Positions 47,832 through 58,000 of a DNA stretch of 64,000 bases are shown piece by piece. Made by a program: the position numbers and the translations under genes. The first letter of the stretch is position 1. The number at the start of each line of letters is the position of its first letter. The notes under the pieces are model-generated. The model was not told the DNA's origin. It made no database searches and saw only the letters and a list, made by a program, of their open reading frames with translations. The stretch is from contig OY482849.1 in NCBI GenBank assembly GCA_960531495.1, positions 1,307,399 to 1,371,398 on the forward strand, in the 5' to 3' direction. The DNA is from Zeus faber (Eukaryota; Chordata; Actinopteri; Zeiformes; Zeidae).

Positions 47832-48390
47832 CACAGGAATATTGCCACTGTATCTGCATTTTTACTGTATGTTTGGCTGGTACTGAAAAGGTGGGGGCTT
47901 TTGGTTCTGTGACAATTCCCCTGCTAGAAGTTTGTTGATAAAACAAACTCTGTGAATGGTGCCAGTGAGCAGATAACAGGTGGCTCTGCACTCTTGGTTG
48001 GAAGGAGGAATATAGAGACAATTAGACAATTTTAGAAAATACAGAATACAGAATTATTTAGCGCTAAATAAAAAAATTGAATAAAAGAACCAAGAATAAA
48101 CCATGGCCTGTACTCACTATATTCTAAGAATTGTATCACTTTATCTAGAGAGCTATGATATCGTCTTGTGTTCCTCTGACCTGGATACATGCCACAAAGA
48201 CTCACAAACTTATTAGACTCTTTGGCACGATGACTGCATAGTTAAAAGACCACTGACTGTGGACCTGAGAGTTCTTGCTGGTTTGTGTATAATTTGCATT
48301 TATTTTATATGCTGAGGTGCACGGCCATTTATAGCTTTATTTATAAGTAGCGGAATTTTTAAATCATCCTGGTTTTAACAGGGAGCCAAT

Positions 48391-48760
48391 TTAGAGATAT
48401 AAGAACAGGTGTGATGTGTTCAAACTTTTATTTTCTGTGATGTCAGTGGGGGCGAGTAGGGTGGCTTGATTGAGTGGGGAAAATAATTGGATTTTTATGC
48501 TTGCCATGTCAAGCAGACGCACATGATAATGCAAAAATCTTTGTGGTGTCATTTGTGTTGGTTTACCAGTTTGTAGGATCAGTTGTAATTTAGAAGAGAA
48601 ATATGCAACCGGGCGGAGTTTTCCCCCATGGGGTTCACACAGCACCAATAGCAGATATCCACCCTTTTGAGCCACAAACTGAGTAAACGGGAGTCTATAG
48701 TCAGGGATCCATTGAAACAGGTCGTCAGGTAGTTTGCGCATAATACTCTTGAACAACACA
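48391..48760 (-). pseudogene. ERV pol fragment (RT connection/RNase H region)
   Basis: The minus-strand frame contains DYRLPFTQFVAQKGGYLLLV and EPHGGKLRPVAYFSSKL, the motif order at the start of the RNase H-side connection domain of retroviral pol, followed by a degraded stretch ending in LDMASIKIQ and LNQATLLAPT. The same arrangement is seen in the ERV at 57-64 kb (HGDKLRPVAYYSQKL), so the two are related but distinct. No RT palm or integrase adjoins it. Confidence 0.72.
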
Positions 48761-49217
48761 TTTTCGTCATTGTTTTCCTGTGTGTGTGTGTGTACATGTC
48801 ACCTGATCAGGGTGTGCAGAGTCATGGCTTGGGTCTTTCCCCCTGGTCCCAGCCCAAAATTTTTACAGAAATTAAAAGGTAGCTTTAATCTGCAGTTTGT
48901 CAATCGGTCGTCATAAATAAAGTGGCTGACGGACGTTGGTTTTACTTGTACAAGGGTTGGATCAGAGATGTGCTAAGGAACAGCTCTCTGAGGTGAACAG
49001 TTTATTTTCAGGGAGTCGGAGAATATATGGTCAGTTCGATGTTACAGATACAGAGAGTATACAGTCAGCTTTACATCACAGGTGCAGAAAATAATTGGTC
49101 AGGACAAGATAAGGCAAGCTTTGAGGATGGGGTTAGCTTTTTGGCAGGAACCCAAGGGAAGACAATCTAAAAGGTTTGTGAACGAATTTACCCTCTGTGC
49201 AGAAAAAAAGTGTGTGA

Positions 49218-49300
49218 CTGGAAGCTACATGAAGTTGTGTTCTTCATTATGTGTTGGCATATATGTTTATGTGATTACATGGATTTAGATATATCGTTAC
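49218..49300 (+). repeat. Third copy of the 45895-45985 arm
   Basis: GAAGCTACATGAAGTTGTGT through GATTTAGATATATCGTTACA matches 45895-45980 closely and in the same orientation. Confidence 0.8.
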
Positions 49301-49302
49301 AC

Positions 49303-49531
49303 TACAATTACAGAAGTCTTACCACGTCCCAGACAGTCAACACTAATACAAATTTTCAAAATGGCTCTGCGCACCTTAGTTCCTATGGACCCTGTTGACT
49401 GTCCGAATCGTGGGTCAGACGATCATCCGCGGTTCAGACTATACAACAAACCTCCATACTCTCACAGATTCCGTTTACACACAAAACACAACAATAGTTC
49501 ATACAGCATTTAACACACAGATTCTATTCTC
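49303..49531. repeat. Direct repeat R1 (partner at 47605)
   Basis: Matches R2 with scattered substitutions and small indels. Its right end abuts the dispersed-element copy B. Confidence 0.82.
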
Positions 49532-49534
49532 AAG

Positions 49535-50560
49535 GAGAAATAGTAGAAAAATGTTAAAACGTGGAGTTAAATATTCCCGTTAGATTACACAGTTCACTTA
49601 CCGAGACGCTAAACAGCGCTGAACCACGACGATCGATGGTTTCCTTTAAAGTGAGCGTCTAGGTGGAGATCATTCATCCATATTCCATGTGATGTGAAGT
49701 CACAATGTGAAACCGTTTTGATAGCCATTGTTGTGAAATGGCGAAGAAGAAAGACTCTTCGCCCCACAGACCTACGTCACTTCCGTAAACAGACGGTTAA
49801 AGCGCAGCACGGGGGTGTTTCGGTCTCATTTGTCTGTGAAAACCTTCTTCCCCGCATCGTTATGCATTATGCGAAGCGGGTGGCGGAAGCTCTGAATATA
49901 TTTCGGACCTTAATTTGACCAGTCCGATAGATCCAAGTCATTGTTAGCAGCGCGTACTGGATTTCATTTTTCGCGACGATAGTCAGTTCTCCGACTGCGA
50001 CGTGGAGAACGACAGCGCTGCTGAATCTGATAATACTCTGGATTTAGAGAACATTTCAAACAGCAGATTTCAAACTTAATGTGACGATGAAGCAGCTATT
50101 TTCAAGAACCTCCGGAGGAGACCGACGTCCGTCCGTTGTTACAACGGAAGAAGTTGACGACGTGATGAAGTCCGTTGAGGTTGGTGACAGATTTTCAGAT
50201 TCCAGATTTTCTGAGAATCATACGATTGATAGACTCTACATTTTGTTGTGTTGTCTGTACTTTTAAACTCCAACTTAATTCCACTTTTATAAAACATGTA
50301 TATTCTTACTGACAAATAAAAGTTTTTTTAAAAAACAAAATTAGTTGCGTTGTTGACGCTGTTTGTGATTGGCCCATTCAGCAGTATGTTAATTAGCCAT
50401 GAGGCTTTGTTTGTCCGCCAACCCCATTTGCATTCTGGGAGCTGGTTGAATGAATCTGGTGTGGGTAAAACTTTGGAGGTGATTATCTCAGAAACACGGT
50501 TTGCCACACCCTTGTCATTAACAATTCATAGCTTTAAAAATATTAGCTTGTTCATGACGA
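49535..50560 (+). mobile_element. Dispersed acidic-ORF element, copy B (most complete)
   Basis: This copy contains both the 5' part shared with copy A and the 3' part shared with copy C. Landmarks are GCGTCTCGG on the minus strand near 49600, the TTTCCTTTAAAGTGA word near 49640, TGTGATGTGAAGTCACAATG near 49690, the acidic frame (about 49905-50090, with two stops) and the GTTGTTACAACGGAAGAAG stretch near 50135. The 3' end seems to lie near 50550, where copies B and C stop matching. Neither inverted termini nor a target duplication could be fixed. Confidence 0.6.
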
Positions 50561-50564
50561 AGTT

Positions 50565-50985
50565 GGGTTAATTTGGAGGTTGACGCTGTAATTGACTATG
50601 GGAGTCCAGGTCCAGATCAAGGGGAGTTCCAGTCGGTAACATAGGATACAGAGAATTACATTGATTAGCATCATACGATGGTGGTGCTGATGGCTTTCCC
50701 TGTCTCTTTCCCTGATCCTCGTCTCTCTGTCCCTTTCCCTCTACCTGCTTCTTATCTTTTTTCTTTTCTCTCTTATTAGCTTCCTCTACCCACTCTCCAA
50801 AAGGCCACCAATCGGCTATGTAGCTTCTAAAAGCTTCATCCTGTGGGAAAACTTAAGCTTTCCCATTCTACTAAATTTATGACTGTTCTTTCATCTTTTC
50901 CTTTCATATATTTATAGGATTCTTTTGATTCCCCAACTTGTTGATCCTTTTGCAGCGCTTTACTATTTGTGGTACCCATTGTGAA
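50565..50985 (-). pseudogene. Orphan retroviral gag N-terminus with late-domain motifs
   Basis: The minus-strand frame opens MGTTNSKALQKD at about 50985; a glycine at position 2 is the usual myristoylation site of retroviral matrix proteins. A frameshift near 50860 is followed by a Lys/Glu/Arg-rich stretch and then KPSAPPSYD, which joins a PSAP and a PPSY motif. In retroviruses these recruit the host ESCRT machinery for budding. The frame ends at the copy B boundary, so no capsid or nucleocapsid remains. It is a separate relic from the gag at 37-38.7 kb. Confidence 0.62.
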
Positions 50986-50989
50986 ATTC

Positions 50990-51630
50990 AGATAACAGTC
51001 CCAGACTGCACACTGTACACCTATAAGACCCTTGAGGGCTGTACGTCTATAAGACCCTTGAAGGCAATTTCACATCCGCTGGCTACCCTGGCTATTTTCT
51101 TCACCGACCGTTGCTATTTTTAGTACTGTCTCCGCCGAATGTGGCTATTTTTAGTACTCATGCTTGTGGAGTGCGCAGGGTGCATGGGGTGTCCCTGTCC
51201 CACGCAATGCACGGGCAGTAATTACGGATTGTGCGAGACAGGTCCCGATCTAAACCTAATCTAAGGTCTCCTTTAGCCTTCTCTCCTCTCCTCCTCTGAT
51301 AAGCAGACTGTACTGTGACTCTGCTGTGCGAACGACGCAGCCACTTTCACTTTCAGTTTTGTAGCATTAGAAGTTGCATCAAGTATTGATAACAGGTTTA
51401 GTATTTTTCAAAATGAGAATTTTCGGTCAGCGCTTATGCGCCAAAATTAACTAAATGGGTGAATTTAAATCCATGTCTATATCTATATCTATATCTATAT
51501 ATATCTATGTATACATAGATATACAGTATATATAAGTAAAAAGAAAAACTAAGTTGGGGGAGGTGAGCAAGTAATGTAATCGGTGTACACCCGAACACTG
51601 TCTAACACCGGTAACACCGATAACACCGAT
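50990..51630. other. Unassigned sequence with a TATATC-type simple repeat
   Basis: May include leader sequence of the gag relic at its left end (a repeated TATAAGACCCTTGA word at 51023 and 51049). A (TATATC)n-like tract at 51478-51523 ends in a 24-base perfect palindrome (51500-51523). No gene seen. Confidence 0.45.
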
Positions 51631-53272
51631 AACCGTGGCAACCCTACTGCGTGCCAATTTTGAATCTTCCAGGAGATGTGTGAGTTATTGGGGGTTAAGA
51701 AAACCCACACAACCCCATTCCGTCAACACTCCGATGGAGTGCTTTAATGCCACCTTACAGAAGATTTTGTGGTTCAACCCAGAGACAAGAGATTATCAAC
51801 CTTGTTTTTGGATATTGCAAATATTCTTTCCATTAAGATGTATTCTATTAATAAGTGTAACCACTGGGATGTGATGAGATTGTCTCTGTTTTTCCAATTA
51901 AGTAATATTATTTTCTTACCTATTGTTAAGCAATCAAAATGGTTTTTAATAAAAGTTTGTGTATTCTGGAAAAGGGATTTTTAAAATTACCTGTATGAGT
52001 AAGATGTTCAGTCATCGGAGTTGGTTGTAGGATGTTGTTCGTTAATTAGATTTTTAATTTTAGAGACTGCTGATGTTAAAGGAATTGCAGGAAGCTGTGA
52101 CCACTGATATTACACCTCTTAATTAGGGTTGGGAAAGATACAGTATTAGTGAATTGTCTTCAAAAATGTGTTCCAGATAAGTTATTCATTGTCATTTCCA
52201 AGACCTGAAGATTATTGGTTTGTTTCTAACCAGAAAATCTGTGTAGTGCCAAACTGAAGTGAATTTGTTTGGAGATAAAGTGTAACAACTGGGTTTGTTA
52301 AAATTCCACCAGACTGAGAGAGTCGTTGCGATGAATGGGTTTTTAAACATTTTTTTAAGTTTCTTTATAGAATCGGTAAGGAATGGTTGATCATATATTA
52401 ATTAATCCTGACATTGTGTTTGTTTAATTCTCTCGCTAAATAGCAGCATCTGAAGTTTGGGGCTTTTTTGTGTTTCCAATAGAATTTATTGATTATAGAG
52501 TCTTGTGTATTAAACCACTTTACTGTTGGTTTGACTGGGGTCACTGAAAATATATAGTTTATTTTTGGTAGTATATTCATTTTCACTTGTGCTATCCCAC
52601 CAACTACTGAGATTGGTAGGTTGTTCCATCGAGTGAGGTCTTCTTCAATTGATTTGAGCAATGGAGTAAAATTAAGGGTAAACAAATTTGACAGATTGGT
52701 GGTGATATGTTAAAGATGAAGATGGCCACCGCCAGGGGTTCAATAGAGATGGCGAATAGAAAAGGGGAGAGTGGACATCTTTATCTTGTGAAGTGTAACC
52801 ATTTGTGATGACAGAAGCAGATGATGATTTATACAGAATGTTGATCCATTGAGTGAGTGACCTTTCAAAGCCAGATTTGTTGAGGGTGGAAAATAAATTG
52901 GTCCAATTAACTCTGTCAAATGCTTTTTAGGCATCTTAAGAAGCAGTAACAATAATGAAGTTGTTCCTTTGAGATATGCTGATCAGACTGAATAAACGGT
53001 GCATATTGGTGGATGAGTGTCTGCCCTTGTTAAAGCCTGTTTGGTCTGGGTGAATCTTAAATGAAATGATGTTTTCAATTCTGTTGGTTAGTGTTATACT
53101 TATGATCTTTAAGTCACAATTAATTTGGCGTATGGGTAAATAACCGGAGGTGAAGGTTGGGTCCTAATTGGGTTTGAGCAAAACTGAAATGAGAGCGGTT
53201 TTCATGTGTGGAGGCATGGTGGAGGTTGACTTAATCTCCTTAATTCTGATGAATAGTGGGGATATGAGTGAC

Positions 53273-53467
53273 CAGTAGGGATGGGTGGATTGATACCAAA
53301 AGTATCGATACTACCGATACTACATCTTGTTTTGAAGCTCCACTTTAGGGTCAGTAGGATCGATAACCAAAATAGGGATCAGTTTCTCTCTCCAAAATAA
53401 GTAAAAGTGTTTGATTTATTTATTCTACGTGTATCCCTCAGTTTCATTTGATTGATGCCCATCACTG
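53273..53467. mobile_element. Short inverted-repeat (hAT-like) element inside the LINE
   Basis: The left end CAGTAGGGATGGGTGGATTG is imperfectly inverted at the right end (CAATC-like sequence to CCCATCACTG, 53449-53467). Internal ACCAAAAGTATCGATACTAC is typical of fish hAT-type miniature elements. A clean 8-base target duplication was not found. Confidence 0.5.
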
Positions 53468-54466
53468 TTAGCGTGGTGAACGGGAGATCCTTTCCACACG
53501 TGTGACACCAAGGTGTAGTGATGTGTCCGTTCTATGAGCTGATTTCTGTGGACTATGGAAGCCGCCTCCCGTCTGAGAACCTATTTATATTTTTTGTAAA
53601 TTAATACAAGACAGATTAATAGGATGATCCTGTAATGTTTTGTTAAATATGACCCAGAAACTTTGGTAATAACATTAAGAGCATGGTGACACTTTGTATG
53701 TTGTGCTGATCGCATCCATCTGATCCAGGTGATTTGTTGTTGGACATAGAAAAGAGAGTTCTTCTACAGTTAGGGGTTGATCTAATTTAGTAGCCTGCTC
53801 TGTTGATAGTTTTGGGAGGTTGATATCATAGAGGAATGAGTTCATGTTTGATATATGTGATTCATTATCTGAATGATGTAATGTATTATAAAATAATCTG
53901 AATATTTTATTGATGTCTTGCGGGGTGTGTGTTAACCTACCCTATGGATCTTTGATGGCTGTAATAGGTGTTTTTTTCTTTATTGGGTTTCAATTGATTA
54001 GCAAGATATTGACCTGATTTGTCATTGAATTTGAAATAATTCATTCTTGTTCGTTGCATGAGGAATTGTGTCTTCTGGTGGAAGATGTTATCAAGATTTA
54101 ATTGTCTGGATCTCATTTCAATTGTTCTCAGTTGGTGAGTTGGCCATGTGGGAGTGCAGGTCTTTTAGTTTTTGTTCTAGTTTATTTTGTCATTCTTGTC
54201 CTTTCTTTTTCTTGTGGGTGGAGAATGAAATAATACTACCTCTCAGAACTTGTTTAGCTGTTTCCCAGAGTAAGGATGGTGATTTTTCTGGAGAGTCATT
54301 CAGTTCAATGATGGACGTCCATTCTCTAGAAAATAAATGGTTGAATTTATCTTTAGCTTTATCTGTCGGAAGTGAAGTGTTTAAGAATGGAATTAGCCCA
54401 GGAGCAGATAGACATGTATCATGACAGGGCTCCAATCCTGAGTGTGTGTGGGGAAGGGGGATTTAA

Positions 54467-54501
54467 CCTGTTGCTCGTTAGACCAACCAACGAGCAACAG
54501 G
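54467..54501. repeat. Perfect 13-base hairpin with 9-base loop
   Basis: CCTGTTGCTCGTT (54467-54479), loop AGACCAACC, and the exact complement AACGAGCAACAGG (54489-54501). It lies in the piece interrupting the LINE endonuclease and may belong to that inserted repeat. Confidence 0.9.
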
Positions 54502-55090
54502 TATGCAGTCGCTCTGATCCCAATCACCAAGATCCAGGTCAGGTGTGGCTGCTCAAACCAGACCATCCCCTCACCACAGTGATTATGGACATGACAGAGT
54601 TACTTGTCAAAAAGTAGTCAATTCTAGAAAAGCTTTTGTGGGGTGGTGAGTAATATGTGTATTCTCTATTATGTGGATTATTTGATCGCCAAAAATCGCC
54701 AAGAGCAAGATCACTCATATATTGTTTTATAGACGAACAATATTAATTTAATAATCTTAATTTAGAAATATATATATAATAATTTAGGCAGAGAATTCTA
54801 AGAGATGAAAATATGTTGTTAAAGAAATTTGGTTCGTCCTCATTGTGGCTATAAATATTACCTATGGTTAATATTTGTTTCTTATAATTCCGTTATTCAT
54901 TATGTATCGGCCTTCAGTGTCTAAAATTGTGGTTTTATTGTGTTATGGGATACTTTTATTCATCAATATAGAAACACCTCTTTTTTTAGAATTATATGAT
55001 GCAGAAAACATCTGATTTACCCATTTAGCTTTGAGTTTGAGGTGCTCAGATGCAGTGAGGTGAGCTTCTTGTTAATCTCAATCAAGACAC

Positions 55091-56050
55091 TAACCCTGGC
55101 TTTCTTCCTCTTCACCTGGTTGTTACAGTCCTGATCCTCCTCTCTCACATACACAATGTGAGAGTATAGTAGTATACTACCAATCAATATAATCCTCGAG
55201 GTCCTCCACTTTGGATGTAACGTTAATGTAGCGTTCTTTTTTTCGTTATTTGTCTGAAATGGAGCGTGGCTTTTAGTTTGTGCAGCTGGATCTGTTGGAT
55301 CTGTACTAACTTCAATCTTCTAAAGAGATCACAGCATGCTCCACTCTCCGCTCCTCTAAATCGTTTTTTATTATGCGGGTAAAGTGGTGGGTCGGTCTAA
55401 TAAGGGGGAGCTGTGGGGTGAGACCTCTGACCGTCTTCTATTTCTTTCCCTTTTCCTTTGTCTCCTTTCCCTGGCTCCTTACTATCCGCCATCATTATCT
55501 TATGTATTGCTCTAACTCTCTGTTGGTGATTGCCTCCCTCTTATCTGAACCAACCCAGCACTTCCCTTTCTTTTGCTCTTTTCCCTGTCCTCTTGTCACC
55601 TGTGTCTTTGTGATGTTTTATGTTAGCCTCCATCTCGTTACAACACGGCATGTTAAAAGTGCCCTATTTTGGCCACTGTGGGTTTCTGTCATGCCATTTT
55701 TTCATGCAGATTTTAATTTGTTTTTTGTGATCTGAATTGCGCCTCTTGATTAGCCGGGGACCCTTTCCCCTGCCGTCTGCAGACCCCCCTTTACTCCTCC
55801 CTTGGCCGGCCCCCATATAGCCTTGTCATGCGCTGCTTGCTAGAGACCTGGGTATTTCTGGTTCCTCGTCTAGTTCCCTTGTACTAATTAGTGCAATTTT
55901 ACCTCCGGATTTTTTTTATATTCCCTCTTGTGCGGTTATATTCTAACCTTACTGACCCGTCTCCTTTGGGGTGTCTGACTATGCGTGCCCACTTGCCTGT
56001 CTCCCACCTGACTTGCCTGGGACAGACAGTGATAGCCGTGGATTTGGAAT
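55091..56050. other. Stretch without recognisable gene
   Basis: The plus-strand frame 55373-55735 is Phe/Leu/Ser-rich and hydrophobic but shows no family motif, and its composition follows pyrimidine-rich DNA. It may include 5' sequence of the LINE to its left. Confidence 0.4.
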
Positions 56051-56057
56051 CTGTCTG

Positions 56058-56486
56058 TCACGGCCCCGTATAGCAAACCCTTCCGGTACCCTGAATATTG
56101 GGTTTAATGGTGGCTACTGCACTTGGATCGTTGCACAACTGTTCTAACACATATGCTGGCGTTCTTGGGGTCCACCATTCATGTAATGCTTTCTCCCAAG
56201 GAACGTTTGGGAAATCCTCCTTTACTTGGGATAAGTTAACAAATTTGGTAATCTGCCAAAGTTTTAGAATGATCATCTTTACGTCCTGCCAGTGCTCCGC
56301 ACCCTCCTCATCTTTGTATGTTCGTTCTAGCCAAGAGGGTGTACGTTGTGAAAGAAATTCTTCTGCAAAGATCAGTGAGGTTAATCTGCCCGCTACAAGA
56401 AAACAACAACTGAGAATATTCAAGATATTTATGCTGCAGAATAAAGAGAAAGATTCAGTACTGCTCCAAAGCAGCGCTCGGATCAA
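56058..56486 (-). pseudogene. Candidate gag-like ORF following a retroviral leader
   Basis: An open minus-strand frame of 142 codons contains TYKDEEGAEHWQDVKMIILK and ALHEWWTPRTPAYVLEQLCN, a Trp-rich, charged sequence resembling retroviral matrix. It lies just downstream (on the minus strand) of a possible primer-binding site at 56583-56600. I do not recognise the exact family. If it is gag, it belongs to a second proviral unit following the env at 57-60 kb. It ends abruptly at 56058. Confidence 0.4.
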
Positions 56487-56582
56487 TCTGATATCATTTC
56501 TGAAGACAGGAGGCTTTATACAAAAAAACAGGGTGTGGCTTGGGTCAGAGGTCTCCTACAAGTCCCCCCAACTGTCTCCCTG

Positions 56583-57392
56583 GGTGCCACCCCCAAACAA
56601 TGAAATTAATAGGTATTTGCAAACTTGACCTGGCAGACGCGGATTGCACGACAATGCACCTCTAGGCTTCCCTGTTGAGTTTCCTCATCTCCATAGAAGG
56701 TAAACAGAGCCAAATGTGATCTGATTCCTTCATGTTAGAATTGACATTGTAGGGAGCAAAAACATTTCTCTTTACATAAACTCTGGGGGGGTTCCTGGGG
56801 AAACAGAGACACATGTTTTAAAACCCCCCTCTGAAGGTAGAGGCCTTTGTCCTCATTCAAAATAGTTGATCGTATGCAATTGGATACAATACAATTATAC
56901 TTCAGAGATATCGTTCAATTCTATCTTATTGGATTCTACAAGTAAAATATCTGCATCTAATACTAAATTTAACTATATGAACTCATAAACCAATTCCAGA
57001 TATAATTCAAGGATATCTCCACCTCAAATTGGCCAAACCTCTCTTCTCACATTTGGCTGGAGAAAAGTAAAAGACCAGTAGGAGTTACCTACTATATTAT
57101 GACAACAAAACAGGACAAAAAAACCCTGGTCATACAGAGGAAAAATCCTGTGTGGCCATCTTACAATTCTAACTAGCAAACACAACAACATCAACAAAAA
57201 ATAATCATGCATCACATCATGAAATAAAACAAAATAAACGTAGAGATTTCACTAATACATAATACTATGCAGAGTAATCAATGATTATCACTTAATAATC
57301 ACAACAGCGAAATGCATTGTGCACGTATGGACTAATACATCCTATAAGTAGGGATAACCATAATTAGACAAACATCTCCATATTTCAGCATC
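56583..57392 (-). repeat. Probable LTR and leader region between env and a gag-like ORF
   Basis: It follows the end of env on the minus strand. At 56583-56600 the minus strand reads TTGTTTGGGGGTGGCACC, with the TTTGGGGG opening typical of a proline-tRNA primer site; a TG/CA boundary candidate lies at 56601. A purine run (AGAGGGGGG on the minus strand, near 56825) could be a primer tract. The exact LTR ends could not be set, and no second copy was found inside the window for comparison. Confidence 0.4.
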
Positions 57393-57872
57393 TTAGCATC
57401 TCAACCTGTGATTAAAAGGTGGGTTCCACTCATCTACTGGTATGGAGACAAACTGTCCCGTCACCATATTAGTAATCATTTTACAAAGGATAGGTACTGT
57501 ACACGCTAGACAGCAACATAGCATTAAACACATTACCACTACAGGTTTCAATGTCTTTATGAGCGTAGAAATCCATGGCCCCAGTGCATTTCTTAGCCAA
57601 GCAAAGGGGTCCCAAGTGTTAGCTTGAACTTTCATTAAATCATCACTTAATTCTTTCATAGCTTGTATGGCTAAAGACAAATTTCCTGATTCTACATCAT
57701 TGGCAGGAATGTATGTACAGCATGACTCACCGATCATAGCACATACACCTCCTTGAGTCGCAGTCATTATGTCTAGTATCATGCGATTCTGGAGAACCAT
57801 TAAACGGATCGAAGTTAATTCTTGTTTAACAGCTTCTTCTGCTACCATAGTTGTATTAATGAACAGTAACAA
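57393..57872 (-). pseudogene. ERV env transmembrane subunit, C-terminal part
   Basis: Open frame of about 160 codons. It contains the heptad region and disulfide-loop motif LQNRMILDIMTATQGGVCAM with CAMIGESCC (CX6CC), characteristic of the transmembrane subunit of gamma-type envelopes, then a polar stretch with a membrane-proximal Trp pair (WDPFAWLRNALGPW), a membrane span rich in Val, Leu and Cys and a short cytoplasmic tail. The N-terminal part with the fusion segment is separated from it by stops, and the surface subunit lies beyond the Tc1-like insertion, so no complete envelope protein exists here. Confidence 0.85.
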
Positions 57873-58000
57873 CCTATTATTTATGATATTTAACTACTTA
57901 AAAGCTGTAGATGTAGCTATGGCTGTAATACAGACGTAAAAAAATGTTCTGCTCCACCTACAATCCTATACTTAGCTGGAACCGATGTTACGGACAGATA

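Larger units (their letters stand above)
51640..55090 (-). mobile_element. L1/Tx1-like LINE ORF2 relic with internal insertions
   Basis: Read on the minus strand, endonuclease motifs come first: GNIYSHNEDEPNFF (near 54850) and SPPHKSFSRIDYFLTSNS (near 54630). Next are SNNKSPGSDG (near 53740), a MPPHMKTALISVLLKPN block (near 53200), an AFDRVNW-type motif (near 52900) and a C-terminal region NFTPLLKSIEEDLTRWNNLP with VKWFNTQDSIINKFYWKHKK (52400-52680). This order and these motifs are typical of L1/Tx1-type LINEs in fish. Stops and frameshifts are frequent. Two foreign pieces interrupt it: 53273-53467 and about 54450-54620. No ORF1 was identified upstream. Confidence 0.8.

Noticed and set aside
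55373-55735. Hydrophobic plus-strand frame as a membrane protein gene
   Set aside because: Phe/Leu richness follows from pyrimidine-rich DNA; no start context, splice sites or family motif.
56098-56628. Plus-strand frame of 176 codons
   Set aside because: Antisense to the Trp-rich gag-like frame, which has the better protein character and context.
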